Origin: Lachnospira pectinoschiza
GTDB taxonomy: Bacteria; Bacillota; Clostridia; Lachnospirales; Lachnospiraceae
Reading direction: 5' to 3'
Assembly: GCF_020564355.1 (NCBI RefSeq)
Contig: NZ_JAJCRR010000006.1
Span: forward strand, 124,001 to 188,000
DNA: 64,000 bases
The notes under the pieces were generated by a model. It was not told the DNA's origin. It worked only from the letters and a program-made list of their open reading frames with translations, and did not search any database. The number at the start of each line of letters is the position of its first letter. Position 1 is the first letter of the stretch. This document shows, piece after piece, positions 1-10,432 of this stretch. Position numbers and translations under genes: made by a program.

Positions 1-1
1 A

Positions 2-241
2 GGCGATGCGATTACAGATTTGGTTGAAGATCTGGCAGCAGAGCAGAAAGCCCGCTCAACCTATGACAACCTTATCCGGCTTACGGACGATGCAGATGTA
101 TTAGAGCCGCTGCGGTTTTTACGTCAGCGTGAAATCGTGCATTTCCAGCGTTTCGGTGAGGCACTTTCTTTAGTGCAGCAACGCTTAGACTTTAATAATT
201 TCTATGCCTTTAATCCCGAATTTGATAAAAAATGTAAATAG
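2..241 (+). CDS. cotJC: CotJC-type spore coat protein / manganese catalase family, 3' end only
   Basis: The window opens inside this gene, so the start is missing. The open frame runs from base 2 (GDAITDLVEDL...) to TAG at 239-241, about 79 residues. The helical, Glu- and Gln-rich sequence with EDLAAEQKAR, RQREIVHFQRF and the closing NFYAFNPEFD matches the C-terminal end of CotJC, a di-manganese catalase-like protein of the inner spore coat. HFQRFGE carries a His and Glu of the ferritin-like four-helix bundle. In known spore formers cotJC lies last in cotJABC, which would put cotJA and cotJB left of the window. A TTG at 20 could be misread as a start but the frame continues upstream. Confidence 0.82.
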   Translation, partial: GDAITDLVEDLAAEQKARSTYDNLIRLTDDADVLEPLRFLRQREIVHFQRFGEALSLVQQRLDFNNFYAFNPEFDKKCK

Positions 242-351
242 CATTTGTGCATACAGTATGATACAATCAAAGAGTTTAGAAGGGGCTGCCGCAAAGAGTG
301 CCGGCGGCCCTGTCTGTTATGCAGGCAGTATACATAAAAAGGAGTATAAAA

Positions 352-1059
352 ATGAAAGAAAAGATATATACGATTCCCGTTAATGATGCATTTGACAAAG
401 ACTGCGAGTGTCCACTCTGCGCAATGTATCAGGAACTGGAAAATAATGCGGTAGAATATACGATGGGACCAAGTTACATGGAAGACGATATCCGTGCCGA
501 AACAGACAAAATGGGATTCTGCCGGAAGCATTTGAAAAAGATTTATGCTGTAGAAAACCGTCTGGGATTTGCACTGGTGATGAAGACACATATGGACAAG
601 GTGATTAACGAGATTGAAAAAAGAAATGAACAGCCGGTAAAGGCAAAGACGCTGTTTAAAAAGGCAGAAACACCGTCAGCATGTGATTATATTAAAGAAC
701 TGGAACAGTCCTGCTTTGTGTGTAACCGTATACAAAATACATTTGAGCGGTATGTGGATACGGTGCTGCATTTATATCAGTCTGATGCAGCATTTAAAGA
801 GAAATACCTGCACAGCAAGGGTTTTTGTACAGCGCATTACGGCATGTTAATCGAGCGCGGTGCACAGAAGTTTTCGGGCAGTACGGCAGAAAACTTCCGT
901 GTGGATACAGACCGACTGTATCTGGAAAATATGAAGCGTGTGCGTGATGATGTGGCATGGTTTATCAATAAATTTGACCATAAATATGCAGACGAGCCGT
1001 GGAAAAATGCGAAGGATTCACTGACGCGCGCCATGACAAAGGATAATTCAATTTTATAG
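352..1059 (+). CDS. DUF6062-type protein with two CxxC...CxxH pairs
   Basis: A 235-residue cytoplasmic protein with no signal peptide. I place the start at 352, after AAGGAG eight bases upstream; the frame stays open to 298 but no SD precedes that ATG. Two metal-binding-like units are visible: C20-P-L-C23 with C57-R-K-H60, then C121-F-V-C124 with C159-T-A-H162. This looks like an internal duplication, each half able to bind one zinc. The family resembles DUF6062, common in Lachnospiraceae and of unknown function. Only 15 bases separate it from the glycosylase gene downstream, so the two are probably cotranscribed; a role linked to nucleic acids would be a guess. Confidence 0.72.
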   Translation: MKEKIYTIPVNDAFDKDCECPLCAMYQELENNAVEYTMGPSYMEDDIRAETDKMGFCRKHLKKIYAVENRLGFALVMKTHMDKVINEIEKRNEQPVKAKTLFKKAETPSACDYIKELEQSCFVCNRIQNTFERYVDTVLHLYQSDAAFKEKYLHSKGFCTAHYGMLIERGAQKFSGSTAENFRVDTDRLYLENMKRVRDDVAWFINKFDHKYADEPWKNAKDSLTRAMTKDNSIL

Positions 1060-1074
1060 CAGAAAGGACAAGCA

Positions 1075-1977
1075 ATGCAGATTTCTTATGATGAGGGAAA
1101 TGTTGTACTTACAGAAGTGAGGGATTTTGATCTTGCGCAGACACTAGAATGTGGGCAGTGTTTTCATTTTAAAAAACTCGCCGAACAGGAATATGCAGTC
1201 TGTGCATTTCATAGACTGTTACGTATCCGTCAGGAAAAAGACAGCGTAATTTTGTTTGATACGGCGATGCAGGATTACGAAATGATATGGCGGGATTATT
1301 TTGACTTTGGCAGGGACTACGGCAGGATAAAGGCGGCGCTTTTACAGACGGACGATACGTTAAAGGAAGCAGTGGAAACCATGCAGGGCGTACATATTTT
1401 ACAGCAGGAATTTTTTGAAACTTTAATTTCCTTTATTATATCGCAGAATAAGCAGATTCCGCATATTAAGAAGATTGTGGAAACGCTTTCGGAGCGTTTC
1501 GGGGATGATCTGGGTGAAATAAACGGAATGCGATTCTTTGCCTTCCCAACGGTCAGCCAGATGTGCAATGTCACGGAAGAAGACCTGCGGGACTGCAAAA
1601 CGGGCTTCCGAGCGCCGTATATTGTAGATGCGGTGCAGAAAACGGCAGACGGACAGATATCGGAGGCTGCATTAAAAGCGGCGGATACCGCAGAATGTGA
1701 GAAAATGCTGACAAAGATAAAAGGGGTCGGCAGTAAGGTTGCAAACTGCTGTATGCTGTTCGGGCTGGATAAGCGCGATGCATTTCCGGTGGATGTGTGG
1801 ATTAAGCGGATTATGGAGCAGCTTTATTTTTCGGGAAAGGAAACGGACAAAGAAAAAATTGCGGCATTTGCAAAGACACGTTTTGGAAGCTACGGCGGCT
1901 ATGCCCAGCAGTATCTGTTTTTTTACGGAAAAACAGTGCGTATCGGCACGCAAAATCAAAAAATTAAAAAAGTATAA
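1075..1977 (+). CDS. ogg: 8-oxoguanine DNA glycosylase/AP lyase
   Basis: A 300-residue helix-hairpin-helix glycosylase that removes 8-oxoguanine and nicks the resulting abasic site in base excision repair. The N-terminal half has the OGG-type start with TLECGQCFHFK at 23-33. The core shows ISFIISQNKQI at 118-128, and then the hairpin KIKGVGSKVANC, with K221 as the expected Schiff-base lysine and D240 in AFPVDVW as the catalytic aspartate. The length fits bacterial Ogg enzymes. It starts at ATG 1075 after AGAAAGGA and ends about 40 bases before the groESL promoter. AlkA-type enzymes share the fold, but the K/D pair and the Cys-rich N-terminus favour Ogg. Confidence 0.9.
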   Translation: MQISYDEGNVVLTEVRDFDLAQTLECGQCFHFKKLAEQEYAVCAFHRLLRIRQEKDSVILFDTAMQDYEMIWRDYFDFGRDYGRIKAALLQTDDTLKEAVETMQGVHILQQEFFETLISFIISQNKQIPHIKKIVETLSERFGDDLGEINGMRFFAFPTVSQMCNVTEEDLRDCKTGFRAPYIVDAVQKTADGQISEAALKAADTAECEKMLTKIKGVGSKVANCCMLFGLDKRDAFPVDVWIKRIMEQLYFSGKETDKEKIAAFAKTRFGSYGGYAQQYLFFYGKTVRIGTQNQKIKKV

Positions 1978-2015
1978 TCTAATTATTAAAAACAAAAGAT
2001 ATTTCCAATTATCTG

Positions 2016-2044
2016 TTGACAAACAAAAGGCAGAGTGATATTTT
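2016..2044 (+). promoter_or_regulatory. SigA-type promoter of groESL
   Basis: TTGACA at 2016-2021, a 17-base spacer and TATTTT at 2039-2044. It lies directly upstream of the CIRCE operator, the usual arrangement for HrcA control, so transcription would begin within or just before the operator. Confidence 0.7.
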
Positions 2045-2057
2045 AATGATATTGAAA

Positions 2058-2084
2058 TTAGCACTCAAATTAAATGAGTGCTAA
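2058..2084 (+). promoter_or_regulatory. CIRCE operator (HrcA binding site)
   Basis: TTAGCACTC at 2058-2066 and GAGTGCTAA at 2076-2084, separated by nine bases, is a perfect match to CIRCE. HrcA repressor binds this inverted repeat in Firmicutes and releases it when GroEL is titrated by unfolded protein, giving heat-shock control of groESL. Confidence 0.97.
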
Positions 2085-2165
2085 CAAGGAAAATAATAGC
2101 AGCTGTCGTATACAAGTTCGGGGCGGCGCAAAGGCAGCCTTACCGGCGGCGGAATGGAGGATAAT

Positions 2166-2450
2166 ATGAAGTTAGTACCATTGGGAGACAGAGTTGTAAT
2201 TAAAGCGTTAAAGGCAGAAGAAACGACAAAATCAGGCATTGTATTACCGGGTCAGTCAAAGGAAAAACCACAGCAGGCAGAAGTTATTGCAGTTGGTCCT
2301 GGTGGAGTTGTAGACGGCAAGGAAGTAACAATGCAGGTTAAGACAGGCGATAAAGTTATTTATTCTAAATATTCAGGAACAGAAGTGGAATTAGACGGCG
2401 AGGAATATATCATCGTAAAACAGTCTGATATCCTTGCAATTATGGAATAG
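2166..2450 (+). CDS. groES: Co-chaperonin GroES
   Basis: A 94-residue 10-kDa chaperonin lid that caps GroEL. The sequence begins MKLVPLGDRVVIKAL, typical of GroES, and includes the mobile-loop region ETTKSGIVLPGQSKEKPQ, where GIVLP contacts GroEL. It ends with the conserved DILAIME. I set the start at 2166 because family members begin with MxLxPLGDRV. An ATG at 2154 is in frame and would add four residues, but it lies inside the SD (AATGGAGG at 2153-2160). The gene forms an operon with groEL 59 bases downstream, under the CIRCE operator. Confidence 0.97.
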   Translation: MKLVPLGDRVVIKALKAEETTKSGIVLPGQSKEKPQQAEVIAVGPGGVVDGKEVTMQVKTGDKVIYSKYSGTEVELDGEEYIIVKQSDILAIME

Positions 2451-2485
2451 AAAAATCTGGTAAAAGCAGTTTTGATACAGTATAA

Positions 2486-4135
<1,650 letters not shown>

Positions 4136-4201
4136 TTCCTGCTGTTAAAATGCATAAAAATAAATATTTTTTGGCTGGACGGTAAAACGGGCAGCAGACT
4201 G

Positions 4202-4246
4202 AAACCGGCAGAGGTGACAGATTTTGTCAAATCTGCCGGTTTTTAT
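4202..4246 (+). terminator. Intrinsic terminator after groEL
   Basis: AAACCGGCAGA at 4202-4212 pairs with TCTGCCGGTTT at 4232-4242 and is followed by a T run, ending the groESL transcript. Confidence 0.9.
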
Positions 4247-4318
4247 TGCTTTTTAGTACAAAAAGGATTATGATAGTAACAGACAGGCTGGTTTAAACTC
4301 CGGCAGAATGGAGAATTT

Positions 4319-4828
4319 ATGTATAATATTACAACAGAACAGATTTTAAAAACGAAAGCCCCAAAGCAGGCGGCAGTATTTAAGACCGTTATGATTCTTG
4401 CATGTATTCTTGCAGTCACAACGATTCCGTCAACTTATGCACTGGGAATTCTGCTCACAGCGATATTTGCGGTATTTACGGTGATATTGTTTAAATATTA
4501 CAATGCAGAGTATGAATATTCATTAGTGGACGGTGAGCTCACAATTGATAAAATTATGTCACAGTCCATGAGAAAACGCTGCGGGGTATACAATATTGCA
4601 AAAGCATCCATGCTTGCGAAACCGACCTGCCAGGCAGCGCTTGGAATGGAACACAAAAAACTGCGGACCGCAGAATACACTTCCAATACAGCACCAGAAA
4701 AGACGGTTGTTTTATATACAATGGATGCAAGCAATGAAATGGTGCGCATCATCTTAGAACCGGATGAAAAGATGCTTGAGGCACTTCGGGCGGGTGTACC
4801 GAAAGCCGCAGACCGCATGGATGAATAA
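4319..4828 (+). CDS. Small membrane protein of unknown function
   Basis: A 169-residue protein whose residues about 20-60 form two hydrophobic helices (FKTVMILACILAVTTI and LGILLTAIFAVFTVILF). They are followed by a cytoplasmic domain of roughly 110 residues rich in beta-strand-like sequence (YEYSLVDGELTIDKIM). This layout resembles DUF6106-type proteins of Lachnospiraceae, but I cannot confirm the family. The gene stands alone between the groEL terminator and the guaB promoter. Its SD sits in the hairpin plus GCAGAATGGAG arrangement (GCTGG 4287-4291 pairing CCGGC 4300-4304, SD ending at 4313) that recurs in this window. Confidence 0.6.
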   Translation: MYNITTEQILKTKAPKQAAVFKTVMILACILAVTTIPSTYALGILLTAIFAVFTVILFKYYNAEYEYSLVDGELTIDKIMSQSMRKRCGVYNIAKASMLAKPTCQAALGMEHKKLRTAEYTSNTAPEKTVVLYTMDASNEMVRIILEPDEKMLEALRAGVPKAADRMDE

Positions 4829-4854
4829 AAAAGTGAATGTACAGAAAAAAGTGT

Positions 4855-4883
4855 TTGACATTATCAGCGTATTTTGTTATATT
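4855..4883 (+). promoter_or_regulatory. SigA-type promoter of guaB
   Basis: TTGACA at 4855-4860, exactly 17 bases, then TATATT at 4878-4883. The leader is about 50 bases and shows no purine-riboswitch core. Confidence 0.8.
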
Positions 4884-4892
4884 GTCAAATAA

Positions 4893-6398
<1,506 letters not shown>

Positions 6399-6420
6399 AA
6401 AACAAATAATCATAACAAGA

Positions 6421-6456
6421 CAGCCGTCCGGTAATGTGTTGACCGGGCGGCTGTTG
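6421..6456 (+). terminator. Intrinsic terminator after guaB
   Basis: CAGCCG-T-CCGGT at 6421-6432 pairs with ACCGG-G-CGGCTG ending at 6453; the T tract after it is short and interrupted. Confidence 0.75.
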
Positions 6457-6559
6457 TTATGTTCAAGGAAAATATTATTACAGGCACAGTAACAGAAAAA
6501 GAGCGGAGAATGCCAGTGCTGCCCGAATATGGTATGATATCATTTTATTGGGAAACTGC

Positions 6560-6589
6560 TTGATTAATATAGTTTATGTGTTGTATAAT
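6560..6589 (+). promoter_or_regulatory. SigA-type promoter of the CheX-CheY pair
   Basis: TTGATT at 6560-6565, an 18-base spacer and a perfect TATAAT at 6584-6589, about 80 bases before the CheX-like start. No flagellar SigD-type site was recognised. Confidence 0.7.
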
Positions 6590-6667
6590 GTAATAAATAA
6601 TTGTGCTGATATTCATAGGGGATTGTACGAGCAGTATAATGATGGATGGGTTAAGAGAGGTATAGCA

Positions 6668-7267
6668 ATGAAGGATATGATGTTTGGCGGGTATATCGCC
6701 CGCAACCACGTTGGCAACAATCTGACAGACAGGGAACTGCGGGTATTAAAAGATGGGGATATTGATGCAATGGTGTCTACATTTGTAAAGATGCGTCAGG
6801 AGGAGTATATTTTACAGTTAAAGTGTGTATTAAAAAGCCTGAAACATTATCTTGGTGACGAAATGACACTGGAAAAGATTACGATAAAAGAGGAGTATGA
6901 AGGGGATTTTATCGGCAGTCAGATGATGGATGGCGATATGGATATTTTCTTTGGGATTATCGGAAGCGATGAGGTATTGTTAAAGGTTGCATCGGATTTT
7001 GCAATGGAAGATTTTCAGGAATTTGATATGGATGCATACGATGCAGTCTGCGAACTGATTAATTGTACGAATGGTGCATTTGCAACAAGACTTTGCGATG
7101 ATGATATAGATGTGGTATTATATCCACCGGTATTTTATGATAACGTGCATATTACAAGTGAAAAAGGATTTTATGTCGTAACCATCGGTTACGAAGGCAG
7201 TCAATTTGACTTGATTATGGCAATCAATGAGAATGTGGAGCTTGCCAGCCAGGAAACCTATTTGTAA
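6668..7267 (+). CDS. CheX/CheC-like chemotaxis phosphatase family protein
   Basis: A 199-residue acidic cytoplasmic protein. Its C-terminal half (about 80-195) has the CheX/CheC/FliY layout, with DAYDAVCELINCTNGAFATRLC around 140-160. The E...N pair there corresponds to the phosphatase signature that dephosphorylates CheY. The N-terminal 75 residues are helical and unassigned. I start at ATG 6668 after AAGAGAGG; the frame stays open to 6548 without an SD and that segment overlaps the promoter. It sits 42 bases upstream of a CheY-like gene, so the two probably form a receiver-phosphatase pair away from any main chemotaxis operon. Only one E-N motif is seen, as in CheX rather than CheC. Confidence 0.72.
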   Translation: MKDMMFGGYIARNHVGNNLTDRELRVLKDGDIDAMVSTFVKMRQEEYILQLKCVLKSLKHYLGDEMTLEKITIKEEYEGDFIGSQMMDGDMDIFFGIIGSDEVLLKVASDFAMEDFQEFDMDAYDAVCELINCTNGAFATRLCDDDIDVVLYPPVFYDNVHITSEKGFYVVTIGYEGSQFDLIMAINENVELASQETYL

Positions 7268-7309
7268 AGAAATGAAAAAACCGCAAAAGCGGAGGAATGG
7301 AGAAATAGT

Positions 7310-7672
7310 ATGGTTACAGTATTAATAGTAGATGACTCAAGAACATCAAGACGTTTTTTAAGAAATATGCTTACAGAGGCGGGATACGAAGTTGTAGCAG
7401 AAGCAGTTGACGGCGAAGATGGCATGAAAAAATATGAGGAATTTAAACCGGATATTGTTACAATGGATATTACCATGCCAAAGCTGGATGGGATTGATGC
7501 AGTCAGTGAGATTTTAAAGATTAATCCGGCAGCTAAGATTGTAATGGTTACCGCAGCCGGACAGAAGACCAATATTGTAGAAGCATTAAAGAGAGGTGCG
7601 GCTGATTTTATCCAGAAGCCGTTTGAGAGCAGTGCAATCGTATCTGTACTCGAAAAGGTTATGGGAGAATAA
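7310..7672 (+). CDS. cheY: CheY-like single-domain response regulator
   Basis: A 120-residue receiver domain with no output domain. It carries the acidic pocket D8/D9 (LIVDDS), phosphoacceptor D53 (IVTMDITMP), switch T81 (MVTAAG) and K103 (IQKPF), so it should be phosphorylatable. KPFESSAIVSVLEKVMGE matches the last helix of CheY. The sequence close to thermophile and Firmicute CheY supports a chemotaxis-type role, together with the CheX-like gene immediately upstream. Translation uses AGGAATGGAG after a CCGC-AAAA-GCGG hairpin at 7281-7292; the ATG inside that SD reads M-E-K and stops just before the real ATG. Confidence 0.88.
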   Translation: MVTVLIVDDSRTSRRFLRNMLTEAGYEVVAEAVDGEDGMKKYEEFKPDIVTMDITMPKLDGIDAVSEILKINPAAKIVMVTAAGQKTNIVEALKRGAADFIQKPFESSAIVSVLEKVMGE

Positions 7673-7703
7673 TAAAGCCGTATAAGCGGCAGAATGAGGC
7701 AGT

Positions 7704-8444
7704 ATGTATAATTACAGAATTTTGATACAGTATGACGGCGGACGTTTTGACGGATGGCAGCGTCTTGGCAAAGATGCTTCGGAAAATACTGTGGAATTTA
7801 AAATTAAAGAGATTTTAAAAAAGATGACAGGTGAGGAAGCAGAACTGTTCTGCGGGTGCAGAACAGAAAAGGGCGTTCACGCTTATGGACAGGTGGCTAA
7901 TTTCAAGCTGAATTCCAGACAGAACTGCATGGAATTAAGGAATTATCTGAACAGATATCTGCCGCGTGACATTGCCGTGTTGAAAGTGGAAGCAGTTGAT
8001 GAACGTTTTCACAGTCAGCTGCTTGCAAAGGAAACAACGTATCTGTATCGGATTGATACGAAGTCTATTGCCAGTGTGTTTGAAAGAAAGTATAGTTACC
8101 ACACATTTCATCCGCTCGATTATGAAGCAATGAATAAAGCAGCCGCTTATTTTCTTGGAAAGCATGACTTTAAGGCTTTCACCACAGCAAGAAAGAGCAA
8201 GTCTACCGAACGGGAAATTAAGAATATTACTATCAGCTGTGATGAAAGCGGTATTGTGCAGCTGCGTATTACGGCAAATGATTTTTTGCATAATATGGCA
8301 AGGCTGATGATAGGAATTCTGCTGGATGTTGGAACCGGTCTAAAAAAGCCGGAAAATGTACGGGACATTCTGGATGGAAAAGATGTTCAGATGTCACTGC
8401 CGGCAGAAAGTTATGGACTGTTTTTGGAAGAAGTCCGATATTAG
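7704..8444 (+). CDS. truA: TruA-like tRNA pseudouridine synthase with Glu at the catalytic Asp position
   Basis: A 246-residue TruA-family protein. TruA isomerises U38-40 in the tRNA anticodon arm. It shows YDGGRFDGWQR at 10-20, ETTYLYRI near 109-116, and FLHNMARLMIGILLDVGTG in the C-terminal half, in the right order and length. The motif normally read as RTDxGVHA is here RTEKGVHAYGQ: codon GAA gives E55 where the nucleophilic aspartate is expected. That would normally abolish catalysis, so this may be a paralogue with another role, or a Glu-tolerant variant. It follows the CheY gene by 31 bases, with a GCCG...CGGC hairpin leading into AGAATGAGG, and ends before a terminator. Confidence 0.85.
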   Translation: MYNYRILIQYDGGRFDGWQRLGKDASENTVEFKIKEILKKMTGEEAELFCGCRTEKGVHAYGQVANFKLNSRQNCMELRNYLNRYLPRDIAVLKVEAVDERFHSQLLAKETTYLYRIDTKSIASVFERKYSYHTFHPLDYEAMNKAAAYFLGKHDFKAFTTARKSKSTEREIKNITISCDESGIVQLRITANDFLHNMARLMIGILLDVGTGLKKPENVRDILDGKDVQMSLPAESYGLFLEEVRY

Positions 8445-8454
8445 TGTATGATGA

Positions 8455-8502
8455 GGTGCTGTTTCGTTAATGAACATAGATTCTTAATGAAGCAGCCCTT
8501 TT
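8455..8502 (+). terminator. Terminator between truA-like gene and argS
   Basis: GCTG-T-TTC-G-TTAA from 8458 pairs with TTAA-T-GAA-G-CAGC ending near 8496, followed by CCTTTT. The stem has matched mismatches and a long loop. No T-box specifier or antiterminator core was recognised. Confidence 0.6.
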
Positions 8503-8529
8503 ATATAGTAAAAAGAATTGGAGAGAGTC

Positions 8530-10296
8530 ATGAATACAATTGTTGAAAAGATTACGGAACAGTTACAGAATGCATTTGCCGAATGTGGTTATGATAGAAA
8601 GTATGCAAAAGTTTCTTTATCAAACCGCCCGGATTTGTGCGAATATCAGTGCAACGGTGCGATGGCAGCGGCAAAGGAATACAAAAAAGCACCTTTTATG
8701 ATTGCAGATGAAGTTGTTGCAAAATTGGACAAAAATCCGCTGTTTGACCGTATCGAAAGCGTTAAACCGGGATTTATCAATATTATTTTAAGCGGACAGG
8801 CAGTTGCAGACTATGTCAATGAAATGACACAGGCAAAGCAGTTTGGTTATGAAAATCCTGAAAAGCCAAAGACGGTCATTGTGGATTACGGCGGAGCCAA
8901 TGCGGCAAAACCGCTTCACGTAGGACATCTGCGCTCTGCGGTAATCGGTGAGAGTGTAAAGAGAATCCAGCGTTTTGCGGGCAATAAAGTAATCGGTGAT
9001 GTACATCTTGGCGATTGGGGTCTTCAGATGGGATTAATTATTGAAGAACTGCGTGATAGAAAGCCGGAACTTCCGTATTTTGACGAGCAGTTTACAGGTG
9101 AATATCCGGCAGAAGCACCGTTTACCATTTCCGAGCTGGAGGAAATCTATCCGGCAGCCAGTGCAAAATCCAAAGAAGATGCAGCATTTATGGAAAGAGC
9201 GCATAATGCAACCTTAAAGCTGCAGAGCGGGGATAAGGCATGTACGGCAATCTGGAAACATATTATGGCAGTTTCCAAAGCGGATTTAAAGAAAAACTAT
9301 GATAATCTGAATGTGTCCTTTGATTTGTGGAAAGGGGAAAGCGATGCACAGCCGTATATTCCGTCTATGGTACAGGAGATGATTGACAAGGGACTGGCTT
9401 ACGAAAGTCAGGGTGCTATGGTTGTGGATATTCAGGAAGAAGGCGATACCAAAGAACTGCCGCCATGTATTGTCAGAAAATCAGACGGTGCCGCACTGTA
9501 TGCAACTTCCGATTTGGCAACGCTGGTGGAAAGAGAAAAACTGTATCAGCCGGATGCTTATATTTATCTGGCTGATAAAAGACAGGAACTGCATTTTACA
9601 CAGGTATTCCGTGTGGCAAAGAAAGCAGGCATCGTAAATCCGCAGGCAGAAATGACATTTTTAGGCTTCGGAACAATGAACGGAAAAGATGGAAAGCCGT
9701 TTAAGACACGTTCAGGCGGTGTGATGCGTCTGGAACATCTGATTGCCGATATCAATGAAGCGGTCTATAAAAAGATGATGGAAAACCGTACAATGGATGA
9801 AGAAGAAGCAAGAGCAACGGCAAAGATTGTTGGACTTGCAGCCTTAAAGTACGGGGATTTATCCAATCAGGCATCCAAAGACTATGTATTTGATATTGAA
9901 CGTTTTGCATCATTTGAAGGAAATACAGGTCCATATATTTTATATACAATTGTAAGAATTAAATCTATTTTAAACAAATATACCGATAGCGGAAAGACAC
10001 TGGAAAATCTCAGCATTAATCCGGCGGACTCCGCAACGGAAAAGGCATTGATGCTTTCTCTGGCAAAGTTTTCGGAAATTATGGCGGCAGTCTATACAGA
10101 AAAAGCGCCGCATAAGCTGTGCCAGTTTATTTATGAAGTATCCAACGCATTTAACGGATTCTATCACGATACCAAGATTCTTGCAGAAACAGACGAAGCA
10201 AAGCAGAAGGGCTATATTGCGTTAATTTGTCTGACAAAAGCCGTATTAGAGCAGTGTATAGAACTGCTGGCAATTGAATGCCCGGACAGAATGTAG
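8530..10296 (+). CDS. argS: Arginyl-tRNA synthetase
   Basis: A 588-residue class I synthetase that charges tRNA-Arg. The N-terminal Add1 domain is followed by the HIGH-type motif HVGH within AAKPLHVGHLRSAVIGES at about 135-150. There is no lysine-rich KMSKS loop; the region reads KPFKTRSGGVMRL, usual for ArgRS. The C-terminal DALR anticodon-binding domain contains HKLCQFIYEVSNAFNGFYHD. The start is ATG 8530 after GGAGAGAG; a TTG at 8518 lies within the SD. It is monocistronic, flanked by a terminator upstream and 136 bases downstream before the glycosyltransferase. Confidence 0.97.
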   Translation: MNTIVEKITEQLQNAFAECGYDRKYAKVSLSNRPDLCEYQCNGAMAAAKEYKKAPFMIADEVVAKLDKNPLFDRIESVKPGFINIILSGQAVADYVNEMTQAKQFGYENPEKPKTVIVDYGGANAAKPLHVGHLRSAVIGESVKRIQRFAGNKVIGDVHLGDWGLQMGLIIEELRDRKPELPYFDEQFTGEYPAEAPFTISELEEIYPAASAKSKEDAAFMERAHNATLKLQSGDKACTAIWKHIMAVSKADLKKNYDNLNVSFDLWKGESDAQPYIPSMVQEMIDKGLAYESQGAMVVDIQEEGDTKELPPCIVRKSDGAALYATSDLATLVEREKLYQPDAYIYLADKRQELHFTQVFRVAKKAGIVNPQAEMTFLGFGTMNGKDGKPFKTRSGGVMRLEHLIADINEAVYKKMMENRTMDEEEARATAKIVGLAALKYGDLSNQASKDYVFDIERFASFEGNTGPYILYTIVRIKSILNKYTDSGKTLENLSINPADSATEKALMLSLAKFSEIMAAVYTEKAPHKLCQFIYEVSNAFNGFYHDTKILAETDEAKQKGYIALICLTKAVLEQCIELLAIECPDRM

Positions 10297-10432
10297 GAAT
10301 ATATAAGAATATCAAAAGAAAAAGCTAAGATTTTGTGCGGCCGCAGATAAGAAAAGGACGGTATGCTGTACAGGTCAGAAGCTTAGAGGGATAGGATTTA
10401 TAGAAGGAGGAAACGGAAATCCGTATAAAGTT

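Noticed and set aside
202..591. Minus-strand ORFs opposite the DUF6062 gene
   Set aside because: No SD, composition typical of an antisense shadow, and a better-supported gene lies on the plus strand.
8445..8529. T-box riboswitch upstream of argS
   Set aside because: Only a terminator-like stem is present in 85 bases; no specifier loop and no T-box core.
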